Part shown: in pieces, positions 8,457 to 16,388 of the stretch
Position numbering within the stretch: position 1 is the stretch's first letter
Layout of the letters: the number at the start of each line of letters is the position of its first letter
Assembly: GCA_030247555.1 (NCBI GenBank)
Contig: JAOTSD010000013.1
Location: 1-64,000 of the forward strand
Length of the DNA: 64,000 nucleotides
Reading direction: 5' to 3'
DNA from: Siculibacillus sp.
Lineage (GTDB): Bacteria; Pseudomonadota; Alphaproteobacteria; Rhizobiales; Ancalomicrobiaceae
The notes under the pieces: generated by a model
Seen by the model: only the letters and a program-made list of their open reading frames with translations
Told to the model about the DNA's origin: nothing
Databases searched by the model: none
Program-made: the position numbers and the translations under genes

Positions 8457-9605
8457 TCACGAGGTGAGCACGACGCCCGAAGAGCGCGCCCAGGTGAGCC
8501 ACACCCGATCCTCCCAGCCGATCGGCCTCTCGACCGTGCGGGAGACGTTGGCCACCGTCGCACGGATGGTGGCGCCGCAGTCGAGCTTGACGTGATAGAC
8601 CGAGACGTCGCCGATGTAGGCGATGTCCCAGACCGTGCCGGCGACCGCATTCGACGTCGCGTCGGTCGGCTGGTCGTGCGAGATGCGCACCTTCTCCGGC
8701 CGCACCGCCACCCACACCGTCGCCCCGACGCTGGTCGGCTCGTCGTCCTCCACCACCAGGGACACCTTCGGCGACGACGCCTCGATGCCGATCGTCGTCC
8801 CCTCGATGCTCGCCACCCGGCCCTCGAGGATGTTGATGTCGCCGATGAAGTCGGCGACGTAGCGGTTGGACGGCTGCTCGTAGATCTCCGAGGGTCCGGC
8901 CACCTGGACGAGCTTGCCGTGGTCCATCACCGCGATACGGTCGGCGACGGTCATCGCCTCCTCCTGATCGTGGGTGACGATCAGGAAGGTCATGCCGAGC
9001 TGCTGCTGCAGGTCCATCAGTTCGAACTGGGTCTCCTCGCGCAGCTTCTTGTCGAGCGCGCCGAGCGGTTCGTCGAGGAGCAGCACTTTCGGCCGCTTGG
9101 CCAGCGACCGGGCGAGCGCCACGCGCTGCCTCTGACCGCCGGAGAGCTGGTGCGGCTTGCGCTTGGCGAATTTCTCCAACCGCGTCAGCTTGAGCATCTC
9201 GGCGACCCGCACCTCGATGTCCGCCTTCGGCATCTTGTCCATGACGAGGCCGAAGGCGATGTTCTTCTCCACCGTCATGTGCGGGAACAGCGCATAGGAC
9301 TGGAACATCATGTTGACCGGCCGCTCGTAGGGCGGCCGGGAGCCGAGGTCCTGCCCGGCGAGCAGAATCCGCCCCTCGCTCGCGTGTTCGAAGCCGGCGA
9401 GCATGCGCATCAAGGTGGTCTTGCCGCAGCCCGATGGCCCGAGAAGGGCGAAGAACTCCCGCTCGTAGATGCCGAGAGAGACGTCGTCCACCGCGGTGAA
9501 GTCACCGAAGCGCTTGACCACGTTGCGGAATTCGATCAGCGGCACGGCCGCTGGATCGTTCCACGGCGCGAACTTGCGTCGAACCGGACCGAGAGTCTTC
9601 GCCAT
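8457..9605 (-). CDS. potG: Polyamine ABC transporter ATP-binding protein PotG/PotA
   Basis: A 382-residue ABC ATPase. Walker A is GPSGCGKTT (56-64), followed by a Q-loop in MMFQSYALFPHMTV, signature LSGGQRQRVALARSL, Walker B with DEP (LLLDEPLGALD) and switch His in IVTHDQEEAMTVADR. After about residue 255 comes a TOBE_2 domain of the PotA/PotG/FbpC type (VRPEKVRI). An N-terminal extension of about 20 residues precedes the ABC core, as in PotG. The order binding protein, ATPase, permease, permease is that of potFGHI. A 146-bp gap containing a strong hairpin separates it from potF, a layout expected to give more binding protein than ATPase. Confidence 0.93.
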   Translation of the reverse strand: MAKTLGPVRRKFAPWNDPAAVPLIEFRNVVKRFGDFTAVDDVSLGIYEREFFALLGPSGCGKTTLMRMLAGFEHASEGRILLAGQDLGSRPPYERPVNMMFQSYALFPHMTVEKNIAFGLVMDKMPKADIEVRVAEMLKLTRLEKFAKRKPHQLSGGQRQRVALARSLAKRPKVLLLDEPLGALDKKLREETQFELMDLQQQLGMTFLIVTHDQEEAMTVADRIAVMDHGKLVQVAGPSEIYEQPSNRYVADFIGDINILEGRVASIEGTTIGIEASSPKVSLVVEDDEPTSVGATVWVAVRPEKVRISHDQPTDATSNAVAGTVWDIAYIGDVSVYHVKLDCGATIRATVANVSRTVERPIGWEDRVWLTWARSSGVVLTS

Positions 9606-9714
9606 GCCTCACCTCGACGATCGAACGAACATGCACCGACCCGGCCGTCCCGCGGTCGGTCCCGATCACGGCGGGAGCGGCCTCGCGCCACCCGAATGGC
9701 CCTGCCGGAGTGCG

Positions 9715-9745
9715 GGCCCGCCGTCCCGAAACGGGGCGGCGGGCC
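9715..9745 (-). terminator. Intercistronic stem-loop between potF and potG
   Basis: A 14-bp stem (one G-U pair) with a 3-nt loop, arms 9715-9728 and 9732-9745, lies 6 bp after the potF stop on the minus strand. There is no T-run after it, so it is more likely an RNA-stabilising or partial terminator structure than a full intrinsic terminator. This is a common arrangement after binding-protein genes. Confidence 0.55.
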
Positions 9746-9751
9746 TCGGCC

Positions 9752-10861
9752 TCACTTCTTCTTCATCTCACGCCACACCGTCGTCAGTTCGCGCTGCGAC
9801 TTCTGGTCGAAGGGGGAGATGACGTAGAGCTTCTTCATCGTCTCTTCCGATGGATAGATGCTCTTGTCCTCGAGCACCGCCTTGTCGACGAACTTCTGCG
9901 ACTCGAGGTTGCCGTTCGGATACTGCACGAAGTTCGAAGCCTTGGCGATCACTTCGGGCTTCATCATGTAATCGATGAAGGCGTAGGCTTCGTCGACGTG
10001 CTTCGCATCCTTGGGGATGACGAAGTTGTCGAAGAACATGTAGGCGCCTTCCTTGGGAATGATGTAACCGATCTCGATCTTCTTCTTCGGATCCTTGACG
10101 GTCTTGTTCTTCTCCTCGGCGCGGCTGGCGGCCTGCTTGATGTCGCCGGACCAACCGACCACCATGCAGACGTCGCCGTTGGCGAGCGCGTTGATGTATT
10201 CGGAGGAGTGGAACTTGCGGATCGCCGGACGGATCTGCTTGAAGTACTCGGCCGCCTTCTTCAGGTCCTCGGTCTTCTTCGAATCCGGGTCGATGCCGAG
10301 ATAGTTCATCACCGCCGGCACGACCTCGTCGGCCGCGTCGAGGAACATCACGCCGCAGCCCTTGAGCTTCAAAACGTAGGCCGGATCGAGCGCCAGTTTC
10401 CAGCTGTCGAGCGGCGCGTCGGGCACCAGTTCCTTGATCTTGGCGACGTTGTAACCGATCCCGGTGGTGCCCCACATGTAATTGACGGCGTACTTGTTGC
10501 CGGGGTCGTACTTGGCGAGGATGTCGGTGACGACCGGCCACATGTACTTGAGGTTCGGCAGCTTCGACTTGTCGAGGGGCACGAAGACGCCGGTCTGGAT
10601 CTGGCGGCCGAGGAAGTTGCCCGAAGGCACCACCACGTCGTAGCCGGTCTTGCCCGCGAGCAGCTTGGTCTCGAGCAGCTCGTTCGAGTCGAATACGTCG
10701 TACTTCACCTTGATGCCCGTCGCCTTGGTGAAGTCCTCGAGGATCGACGGGTCGATGTAGTCCGACCAGTTGTAGACGTTGACGACCTTGTCCTGCGCCT
10801 GCGCTCCGGTCACGGCCGCGAGCACCATCACGGCGGCCGAAGCGATGAGATGCTTCTTCAT
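9752..10861 (-). CDS. potF: Periplasmic polyamine-binding protein PotF/SpuD type
   Basis: A 369-residue solute-binding protein with a Sec signal peptide (MKKHLIASAAVMVLAAVTGAQA, cleavage after AQA). The mature start VVNVYNWSDYIDPSIL is the hallmark of PotF/SpuD/SpuE putrescine- and spermidine-binding proteins. The following segments FDSNELLETKLLAGKTGYDVVVPS and MWGTTGIGYN line the ligand cleft in that family. Conserved acidic and aromatic residues (W and D of NWSDY; D of SGDI) fit amine binding. Whether putrescine or spermidine is preferred cannot be read from the sequence. It is first in the importer operon. Confidence 0.93.
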   Translation of the reverse strand: MKKHLIASAAVMVLAAVTGAQAQDKVVNVYNWSDYIDPSILEDFTKATGIKVKYDVFDSNELLETKLLAGKTGYDVVVPSGNFLGRQIQTGVFVPLDKSKLPNLKYMWPVVTDILAKYDPGNKYAVNYMWGTTGIGYNVAKIKELVPDAPLDSWKLALDPAYVLKLKGCGVMFLDAADEVVPAVMNYLGIDPDSKKTEDLKKAAEYFKQIRPAIRKFHSSEYINALANGDVCMVVGWSGDIKQAASRAEEKNKTVKDPKKKIEIGYIIPKEGAYMFFDNFVIPKDAKHVDEAYAFIDYMMKPEVIAKASNFVQYPNGNLESQKFVDKAVLEDKSIYPSEETMKKLYVISPFDQKSQRELTTVWREMKKK

Positions 10862-10976
10862 GAGTCTGCCCTCTCCCTCTGGGTCGCCCGCCTGTCGCGC
10901 GCCGGCACCCTGACCAAACTAACTCCGAATTCCGCTTCCCGTCAGCCCGCGGCGCGACCATCGCTGCCCAAAGAGA

Positions 10977-10998
10977 AAGCGCCGGCGAACCGGCGCTT
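10977..10998 (-). terminator. Intrinsic terminator after the first glutamine-synthetase homologue
   Basis: Read on the minus strand, a 9-bp perfect stem (AAGCGCCGG/CCGGCGCTT) closes a TTCG tetraloop and is followed by TCTCTTT. It lies 3 bp past the stop codon of the gene ending at 11002. The UUCG loop and U-rich tail make it a convincing intrinsic terminator that insulates this gene from potF. Confidence 0.8.
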
Positions 10999-11001
10999 CC
11001 C

Positions 11002-12390
11002 TCAGAGATAGGTCATCCGCTCGAGCGGCGTGATCTCGGCTTCGAACGCCGCGACTTCCGCCTTCTTCAAGTGGGCGAAGAGACTGCGGTATTCGACGCC
11101 CATGGCTCGTCGGACGAATTCCGATCGCTCGAACAGCCTGATCGCGTCGTCCATGGCGTCGGGGAGCCGCTGTGCCGGCTCCTCATAGGCGTTGCGGATG
11201 ATCGGAGTCGGCGGTGCGATCTCGCGCTCCAGCCCCTCGTGCATCCCGGCGAGGATGGCGGCGAGGACCAGATAGGGATTGGCGTCGGCCCCGGCGATGC
11301 GGTGCTCGAGCCGCCGCGCTTCCGGCGGGCTCGCCGGCACCCGGACGCCGACGGATCGGTTGTTGAAGCCCCAGGACGCAGTGGTCGGGGCGTAGCTGCC
11401 CGGTTGCATGCGGCGATAGCCGTTCCACGTCGGCACGAACAGCAGGGTCGCGGCGTTCATCGTGTCGATGAGCCCGCCGACGCAGTGCTTGAGCTTCGCC
11501 TCGCCGGTCGCCGCGTCGGCGAAGACGTTGCGCCCCTCGCGGTCGAGCAGCGAGACGTGGACGTGCAGGCCGTTGCCGGCGACGTCGATGAAGGGTTTGG
11601 CCATGAAGGTGGCCTTGAGCCCGTGCTTGCGCGCCACCTCGGTGACCAGCCGGCGCAGCATCACCCCATCGTCGGCCGCCGCCATGGCGTCGGCACGGTG
11701 CTTGAGGTTGACCTCGAACTGACCCGGCGCCGCCTCCGACACCATGGTGTCGACCGGCAGGCCCTGCTTCTTGCCCATGTCCCAGATGTCGGAGAACACC
11801 GCCCGATACTCGGCGAGGTCCTCGAGCGCGTACATGTTCTGCGGCGTCGGACCGGAGGTGGCGCGATAGACCGGTGACGGCATGCCGTTCGGCATCGGCG
11901 GCAGCTTCGGGTCGAGCAGGTAGAACTCGAGTTCGATGGCACAGCACGGCGTCAGACCCGCCGTCCGCATCCGCTCGACGATCTTGCCGAGACACACCCG
12001 CGGGTCACCGTCGAAGGGTTCGCCGCGCTCGGTGTGCATCGACAGGATGACCTGCGCCGTCGGCCGGTCCGCCCAGGGCACGATCCGCAGCGACCCCGGC
12101 ACCGCGCGACAGAAGCCGTCGCGATCGCCGGTTTCGACGTGGAGACCGGTCTCCATCACCTCGCGCCCCCAGACGTCGAGGCCGTACATCGAGACGGGGA
12201 AGTTGATGCCGTCGGAGAAGGCCTTCTTCAGGCTCTCCACCGGTGCCCACTTGCCACGCAGCACGCCATTGGAATCGGTGATGAGATATTCGACCGCCTC
12301 GACGTCGGGATGGGCGGCGAGAAAGCGCTCGAGCTCGCTCGATGCCTGGACCTCCCGAACCGCCTTGGACCCATCGCTCAAGATCTTCAC
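11002..12390 (-). CDS. Glutamine synthetase-family gamma-glutamylpolyamine synthetase homologue (1)
   Basis: A 462-residue GS-fold ligase from a GTG start at 12390 with a weak ribosome site. The N-terminal beta-grasp (VEAVEYLITDSNGVLRGKWAP) is followed by the catalytic domain with metal-binding motifs AIELEFYLLD and APGQFEVNLKH, the ATP loop KATFMAKPF...GNGLHVHVSL, and R-rich active-site segments (PGSYAPTTASWG; NRSVGVRVP; RLEHRIAGADANPY). It lacks the adenylylation-site context of GlnA and matches the PuuA/SpuI/GlnA3-like branch, which ATP-dependently joins glutamate to putrescine or other amines. Its gene is divergent from a GntR regulator across a gap with a TGTGATCACA palindrome. Substrate assignment is by family and context. 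Confidence 0.85.
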   Translation of the reverse strand: MKILSDGSKAVREVQASSELERFLAAHPDVEAVEYLITDSNGVLRGKWAPVESLKKAFSDGINFPVSMYGLDVWGREVMETGLHVETGDRDGFCRAVPGSLRIVPWADRPTAQVILSMHTERGEPFDGDPRVCLGKIVERMRTAGLTPCCAIELEFYLLDPKLPPMPNGMPSPVYRATSGPTPQNMYALEDLAEYRAVFSDIWDMGKKQGLPVDTMVSEAAPGQFEVNLKHRADAMAAADDGVMLRRLVTEVARKHGLKATFMAKPFIDVAGNGLHVHVSLLDREGRNVFADAATGEAKLKHCVGGLIDTMNAATLLFVPTWNGYRRMQPGSYAPTTASWGFNNRSVGVRVPASPPEARRLEHRIAGADANPYLVLAAILAGMHEGLEREIAPPTPIIRNAYEEPAQRLPDAMDDAIRLFERSEFVRRAMGVEYRSLFAHLKKAEVAAFEAEITPLERMTYL

Positions 12391-12494
12391 TCCACCGCAC
12401 CGATCCGATCACCGCGCCCGGCGCCGGGCGCGCCGCGGCCCGCCGGCGTTCGCGACGGCCCTTGGGCCGAGTTGCCGAGTTGCAAGTCGGCGAA

Positions 12495-12508
12495 ATTGTG
12501 ATCACATT
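12495..12508. promoter_or_regulatory. TGTGATCACA palindromic operator, copy 1
   Basis: The palindrome TGTGATCACA is at 12497-12506, with one further A-T pair at 12495/12508. It sits almost midway (about 105-120 bp from each) between the divergent starts of the first synthetase homologue and the GntR-family regulator. The same decamer occurs at 13402-13411 in front of the second synthetase. GntR-family dimers bind short palindromes of this kind, so it is the probable operator of the adjacent regulator (inference). Confidence 0.72.
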
Positions 12509-12614
12509 GACCGAGGACTGTCAATCGTACCCCGCCGGCCCGTCGACCGGCCCGTGAGCCGGGAGCCGCGCGGTGTGTCGCCGCCGCTCCCGGCGGGCCG
12601 GAGAGGAGTGAACG

Positions 12615-13355
12615 ATGAAACGTGCCGCCGATCAACCTCCGCCCCTCGGCGACGTCGTGGCGCCGGACGACGACGCGGCGGTCGATGGTCCGCTCCACGA
12701 CCGCGTCTACCGTCAGTTGCGTCACGCCCTCGTCACCGGCCGCATCGTCCCCGGCCGCGCCGTGACCCTGCGCGGCCTCGCCCAGTCGCTCGGCGTCTCG
12801 CCGATGCCGGTGCGCGAGGCGATCCGCCGGGTCTCCGCCGAGGGCGGCCTCGTCGTCGGCACCAACCGCCGCGTCTGGGTGCCGGCGATGGACGCCGAAC
12901 GCTACGACGAATTGATCCGCGCACGTACCCTGCTCGAACCCGAGGCCGCCGTTCGCGCCCTGCCCCACATCGATCGCGAGCGACTGGAGCGGTTGCGCGA
13001 CATCGACGATTCGATCGACGTGGCGCTCGAACAGGGCGACGTCGAAGCCTACATGGCCGGCAACCACCGCTTCCACTTCGAGATCTACACCGCCGCCCCC
13101 TCGCGGGTGCTGGTGCCGCTGATCGAGAGCCTGTGGCTGCAGTTCGGCCCCTTCATGCGTTCGGTCTACGGCCGTCTCGGCACCGCGGCTCTGGTCGACC
13201 ACCACGTCAACGCCCTCGACGCCATCATCGCCCGCGACGCCGAGGCGCTCGCCGCGGCGATCCGCGCCGACATCATGGACGGAATGGAGCTCATCGCCTC
13301 CTCGATCGTGTCGATCGCCGTCGCCGCCGAGGAGGAGAGCCGCCGGCGCGCCTGA
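12615..13355 (+). CDS. GntR-family transcriptional regulator with FCD domain (FadR subfamily)
   Basis: A 246-residue regulator. The winged helix-turn-helix occupies about residues 24-90 (VYRQLRHALVTGRIVPG...LAQSLGVSPMPVREAIRRVSAEGGL), a textbook GntR pattern. An FCD effector domain follows, with helices carrying the conserved R and His positions (RTLLEPEAA; NHRFHFEIY; HHVNALDAI) that often hold a metal ion and a small carboxylate. A GAGGAG ribosome site 6 nt upstream fixes the ATG. It lies between two polyamine-ligase genes and two identical palindromes, so it is the likely local repressor. Its inducer may be a polyamine or gamma-glutamylated intermediate; that is inference. Confidence 0.9.
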   Translation: MKRAADQPPPLGDVVAPDDDAAVDGPLHDRVYRQLRHALVTGRIVPGRAVTLRGLAQSLGVSPMPVREAIRRVSAEGGLVVGTNRRVWVPAMDAERYDELIRARTLLEPEAAVRALPHIDRERLERLRDIDDSIDVALEQGDVEAYMAGNHRFHFEIYTAAPSRVLVPLIESLWLQFGPFMRSVYGRLGTAALVDHHVNALDAIIARDAEALAAAIRADIMDGMELIASSIVSIAVAAEEESRRRA

Positions 13356-13373
13356 GCCGACGTCGGGGACCGG

Positions 13374-13402
13374 TTGACGGATCGCACCGCCTCCAGCAGA
13401 AT
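13374..13402 (+). promoter_or_regulatory. Candidate sigma-70 promoter of the second synthetase gene
   Basis: TTGACG (13374-13379), a 17-nt spacer and CAGAAT (13397-13402) resemble a housekeeping promoter. The -10 element overlaps the palindromic operator at 13400-13413, an arrangement expected for repression. Prediction only. Confidence 0.5.
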
Positions 13403-13413
13403 GTGATCACATT
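13400..13413. promoter_or_regulatory. TGTGATCACA palindromic operator, copy 2 (perfect 14-bp palindrome)
   Basis: AATGTGATCACATT is a perfect 14-bp palindrome 17 nt upstream of the start codon of the second synthetase homologue. It shares the TGTGATCACA core and the following TT with copy 1. It overlaps the predicted -10 box, so a bound dimer would block initiation. The core has no 6-bp spacer between TGTGA and TCACA and so is not a CRP site. Confidence 0.75.
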
Positions 13414-13429
13414 TCATGCGAGGTGGCCT

Positions 13430-14827
13430 ATGGCCAAGAAGAAGAAGGTTTCCGGTACGACGGCCGATCTGCGGGGCGTCGCCGACGCCGCCGCCGCGGT
13501 CGACTGGTTCGAGGATCGCGGTCTCGAGGACATCGAGTGCATCGTTCCGGACATCGCCGGCGTGGCGCGCGGCAAGATGATGCCGGTCGGCAAATTCATC
13601 GACGCTCCGGTGATGTCCATCCCCGGATCGATCTTCACCCAGACCATCACCGGCGAGTATCCCCTCGACGACGACGAGTTCGTCGTCGACGAGGCCGACA
13701 GCGACATCCGCCTGATCCCGGACTACTCCACCCTCGCCGCGGTACCCTGGGCCTCCGATCCGACGGCACAGATCATCCACGACGCTTATCACCAGGACGG
13801 TCGCCCGGTCGAAATTGCGCCACGCCAGCTGCTGCGCCGCATCGTCGATCTCTACGAGAAGCGGGGCTGGAAGCCGATCGTCGCGCCCGAGCTCGAATTC
13901 TACCTCGTCGAGCGCAACCAGGACCCGGACTATCCGCTCAAGCCGCCGATCGGCCGTTCCGGCCGGCCGGAGAGCGGTCGCCAGTCCTATTCGATCGCCG
14001 CGGTCAACGAGTTCGACGACCTCTTCGACGACATCTACGACTTCTCCGAAGCGCAGGGTCTGGAGATCGACACCCTCATCCACGAGGAGGGCGTCGCCCA
14101 GATGGAGATCAACCTGCGCCACGGCGATCCGCTGGCGCTGGCCGATCAGGTCTTCCTGTTCAAGCGCACCATCCGCGAGGCGGCGGTGCGCCACGACATG
14201 TACGCCACCTTCATGGCCAAGCCGATCGCCGGCGAACCCGGTTCGGCCATGCACATCCACCAGTCGGTGGTCGATCTCAAGACCGGCGAGAACATCTTCT
14301 CCGCTCCGGACGGATCGCCGACACGCGAGTTCTTCCACTTCATCGGCGGGCAACAGCGCCTCCTGCCCAACGTGATGTGCATCCTCGCTCCTTACGTGAA
14401 CTCCTACCGCCGGCTGATGCGCATGTCGGCCGCCCCGGTCAACGTCCACTGGGGCTACGACAACCGCACGGTGGGCCTGCGCGTGCCCAATTCCTCGCCC
14501 GCCGCCCGGCGCGTCGAGAACCGTGTGCCTTCTTCCGACGCCAATCCCTATCTCGCCATCGCCGCGTCGCTGGCCTGCGGCTACGTCGGATTGACCAAGG
14601 GCTTCAACCCCGGCGATCCGGTCGAAGGCTCGGCCTACGACCTCGATTTCGGCCTGCCGCGCGGCCTGCTCGAGGCGGTCGCCCTGTTCGAGGAATGCGA
14701 GGATCTCGTCGACATCTTCGGCAAGTCCTTCTCCTCCACCTACCGGGCGATCAAACGCGCCGAGTTCGAGACCTTCATGCGGGTGATCAGCCCCTGGGAA
14801 CGGGAGTTCCTGCTGCTGAACGTATGA
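13430..14827 (+). CDS. Glutamine synthetase-family gamma-glutamylputrescine synthetase homologue (2)
   Basis: A 465-residue GS-fold ligase starting MAKKKKVSG, with GAGGTGG just upstream. Motifs in order are DIECIVPDIAGVARGKMMP (beta-grasp), VAPELEFYLVE and VAQMEINLRHGD (metal ligands), MAKPIAGEPGSAMHIHQSV (ATP/glutamate loop), NVHWGYDNRTVGLRVPNSSP and RRVENRVPSSDANPYLAIAA. The HIHQS and NPYLA signatures are those of PuuA/SpuI-type enzymes, which ligate L-glutamate to putrescine. It is clearly diverged from the first homologue, so two substrates or two conditions are plausible. It heads an apparent operon with the aminotransferase and FAD oxidoreductase. Confidence 0.88.
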   Translation: MAKKKKVSGTTADLRGVADAAAAVDWFEDRGLEDIECIVPDIAGVARGKMMPVGKFIDAPVMSIPGSIFTQTITGEYPLDDDEFVVDEADSDIRLIPDYSTLAAVPWASDPTAQIIHDAYHQDGRPVEIAPRQLLRRIVDLYEKRGWKPIVAPELEFYLVERNQDPDYPLKPPIGRSGRPESGRQSYSIAAVNEFDDLFDDIYDFSEAQGLEIDTLIHEEGVAQMEINLRHGDPLALADQVFLFKRTIREAAVRHDMYATFMAKPIAGEPGSAMHIHQSVVDLKTGENIFSAPDGSPTREFFHFIGGQQRLLPNVMCILAPYVNSYRRLMRMSAAPVNVHWGYDNRTVGLRVPNSSPAARRVENRVPSSDANPYLAIAASLACGYVGLTKGFNPGDPVEGSAYDLDFGLPRGLLEAVALFEECEDLVDIFGKSFSSTYRAIKRAEFETFMRVISPWEREFLLLNV

Positions 14828-14961
14828 GGTGTCCGGACCACCACCCGGAACCGGCGGATGCCGGAACCCCGACCCGAGCTCCGCCGGACAGAGGTTCGGC
14901 GGAAAGAGAAGATGTGCGCCCCGACGGGCGAACCGAGCAGCACCGGGAGATCCACCCCACG

Positions 14962-16356
14962 ATGCGCCCCTCCAACCTCTACCCGACCGCCGAACTGCGA
15001 GCCCTCGACGCCGACCACTACCTCCACCCCTTCACCGACTTCCACGCCTTGGCGAAGGAAGGCAGCCGCGTCATGGTGCGCGGCGACGGCGTGTGGCTGA
15101 CCGACAGTGACGGCAAGCGCTATCTCGACGGCATGGCGGGTCTGTGGTGCACCAACATCGGCCACGGCCGCCGCGAGATCGCCGACGCCGTCCACGAGCA
15201 GATGGTCGAGCTCGCCTATTACAATTCCTTCTTCAAGACGTCGAACGCCCCGGCGATCCGCCTCGCCGACAAGCTCGCCGAGATCGCCCCGTCGCACGTG
15301 AACAAGGTGTTCTTCTGCGGCTCCGGCTCGGAGGCCAACGACACCGTCTTCCGCATGGTGCGCTGGTACTGGTCGCTGAAGGGGCTGCCCGAGAAGAAGA
15401 TCTTCATCTCCCGCCGCAACGCCTACCACGGCTCCACCGTCGTCGGCGCCTCCTTCGGCGGCATGAAGCCGATGCACGGCCAGGGCGACCTGCCGATCCC
15501 CGGCGTCACCCACATCGCCCAGCCCTATTGGTTCGGCGAGGGCGGTGACATGAGCCCCGACGAATTCGGCGTCTGGGCGGCGCGCGAACTGGAGCGCGAG
15601 ATCGATCGCCTCGGCGAGGCGAACGTCGCCGCCTTCATCGCCGAGCCGATCCAGGGCGCCGGCGGCGTCATCATCCCGCCCGAGACCTATTGGCCCGAGA
15701 TCCGCCGCATCTGTTCCGAGCGCGACATCCTCCTCGTCGTCGACGAGGTGATCTGCGGTTTCGGCCGCACCGGCGAATGGTTCGGGTCGCAGACCTACGG
15801 TGTCGAAGCCGACCTGATGCCGATCGCCAAGGGCCTGACCTCCGGCTATCTGCCGATGGGCGGCGTCCTCGTCTCGGACCGCGTCGCCGAGGTGATCACC
15901 GCGGAAGGCGCCGAGTTCAACCACGGCTTCACCTATTCCGGCCACCCGACCTGCGCCGCCGCCGCGCTCGCCAACCTCGCCATCATCGAGCGCGAGAACC
16001 TCGTCGCCCGCGTCCGCGACGACATCGGTCCCTATCTGAAGGAGCGCTGGCTGAGGCTCGGCGACCACCCGCTGGTCGGCGAGGCACGGATGAAGGGGCT
16101 CGTCGGCGCGCTCGAGCTCGTCCCGGCCAAACCGTCGCGCACCGAGAAGTTCGCCGACGTCGGCAAGGTCGGCACCATCGCCCGCGACATCTCCTTCGGC
16201 AACGGCCTGATCATGCGCGCCGTGCGCGACGGCCTGATCCTGTCGCCACCTCTCACCCTGACTCACGTCGAGGCCGACGAACTCGTCCGCCTCGCCGAGA
16301 AGACGCTGAACGACACCTGGATGGTCCTGAAGAAGGAGGGACTGGTGAAGGGGTGA
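14962..16356 (+). CDS. Class III aminotransferase, putrescine-pyruvate (SpuC) type
   Basis: A 464-residue fold-type I class III aminotransferase. The PLP lysine is K290 in PIAKGLTSGYLPMG. FFCGSGSEANDTVFRMVRWYW is the phosphate-binding region, and LLVVDEVICGFGRTGEWFG carries the Asp that contacts the pyridine nitrogen. The start at 14962 follows GGGAGA by 11 nt; the upstream in-frame extension runs through the synthetase gene in another frame and is not real. It most resembles SpuC and related polyamine:pyruvate aminotransferases, which convert putrescine to 4-aminobutanal. It lies 134 bp after the synthetase and 32 bp before the FAD oxidoreductase, consistent with one polyamine-degradation operon. 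Confidence 0.9.
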   Translation: MRPSNLYPTAELRALDADHYLHPFTDFHALAKEGSRVMVRGDGVWLTDSDGKRYLDGMAGLWCTNIGHGRREIADAVHEQMVELAYYNSFFKTSNAPAIRLADKLAEIAPSHVNKVFFCGSGSEANDTVFRMVRWYWSLKGLPEKKIFISRRNAYHGSTVVGASFGGMKPMHGQGDLPIPGVTHIAQPYWFGEGGDMSPDEFGVWAARELEREIDRLGEANVAAFIAEPIQGAGGVIIPPETYWPEIRRICSERDILLVVDEVICGFGRTGEWFGSQTYGVEADLMPIAKGLTSGYLPMGGVLVSDRVAEVITAEGAEFNHGFTYSGHPTCAAAALANLAIIERENLVARVRDDIGPYLKERWLRLGDHPLVGEARMKGLVGALELVPAKPSRTEKFADVGKVGTIARDISFGNGLIMRAVRDGLILSPPLTLTHVEADELVRLAEKTLNDTWMVLKKEGLVKG

Positions 16357-16388
16357 GACCACCCCCTTTCCCTCTGGTCCGACACGCC

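Noticed and set aside
12497-13411. TGTGATCACA considered as a CRP/cAMP site
   Set aside because: CRP sites have six bases between TGTGA and TCACA. Here the half-sites abut, which suits a GntR-type dimer.
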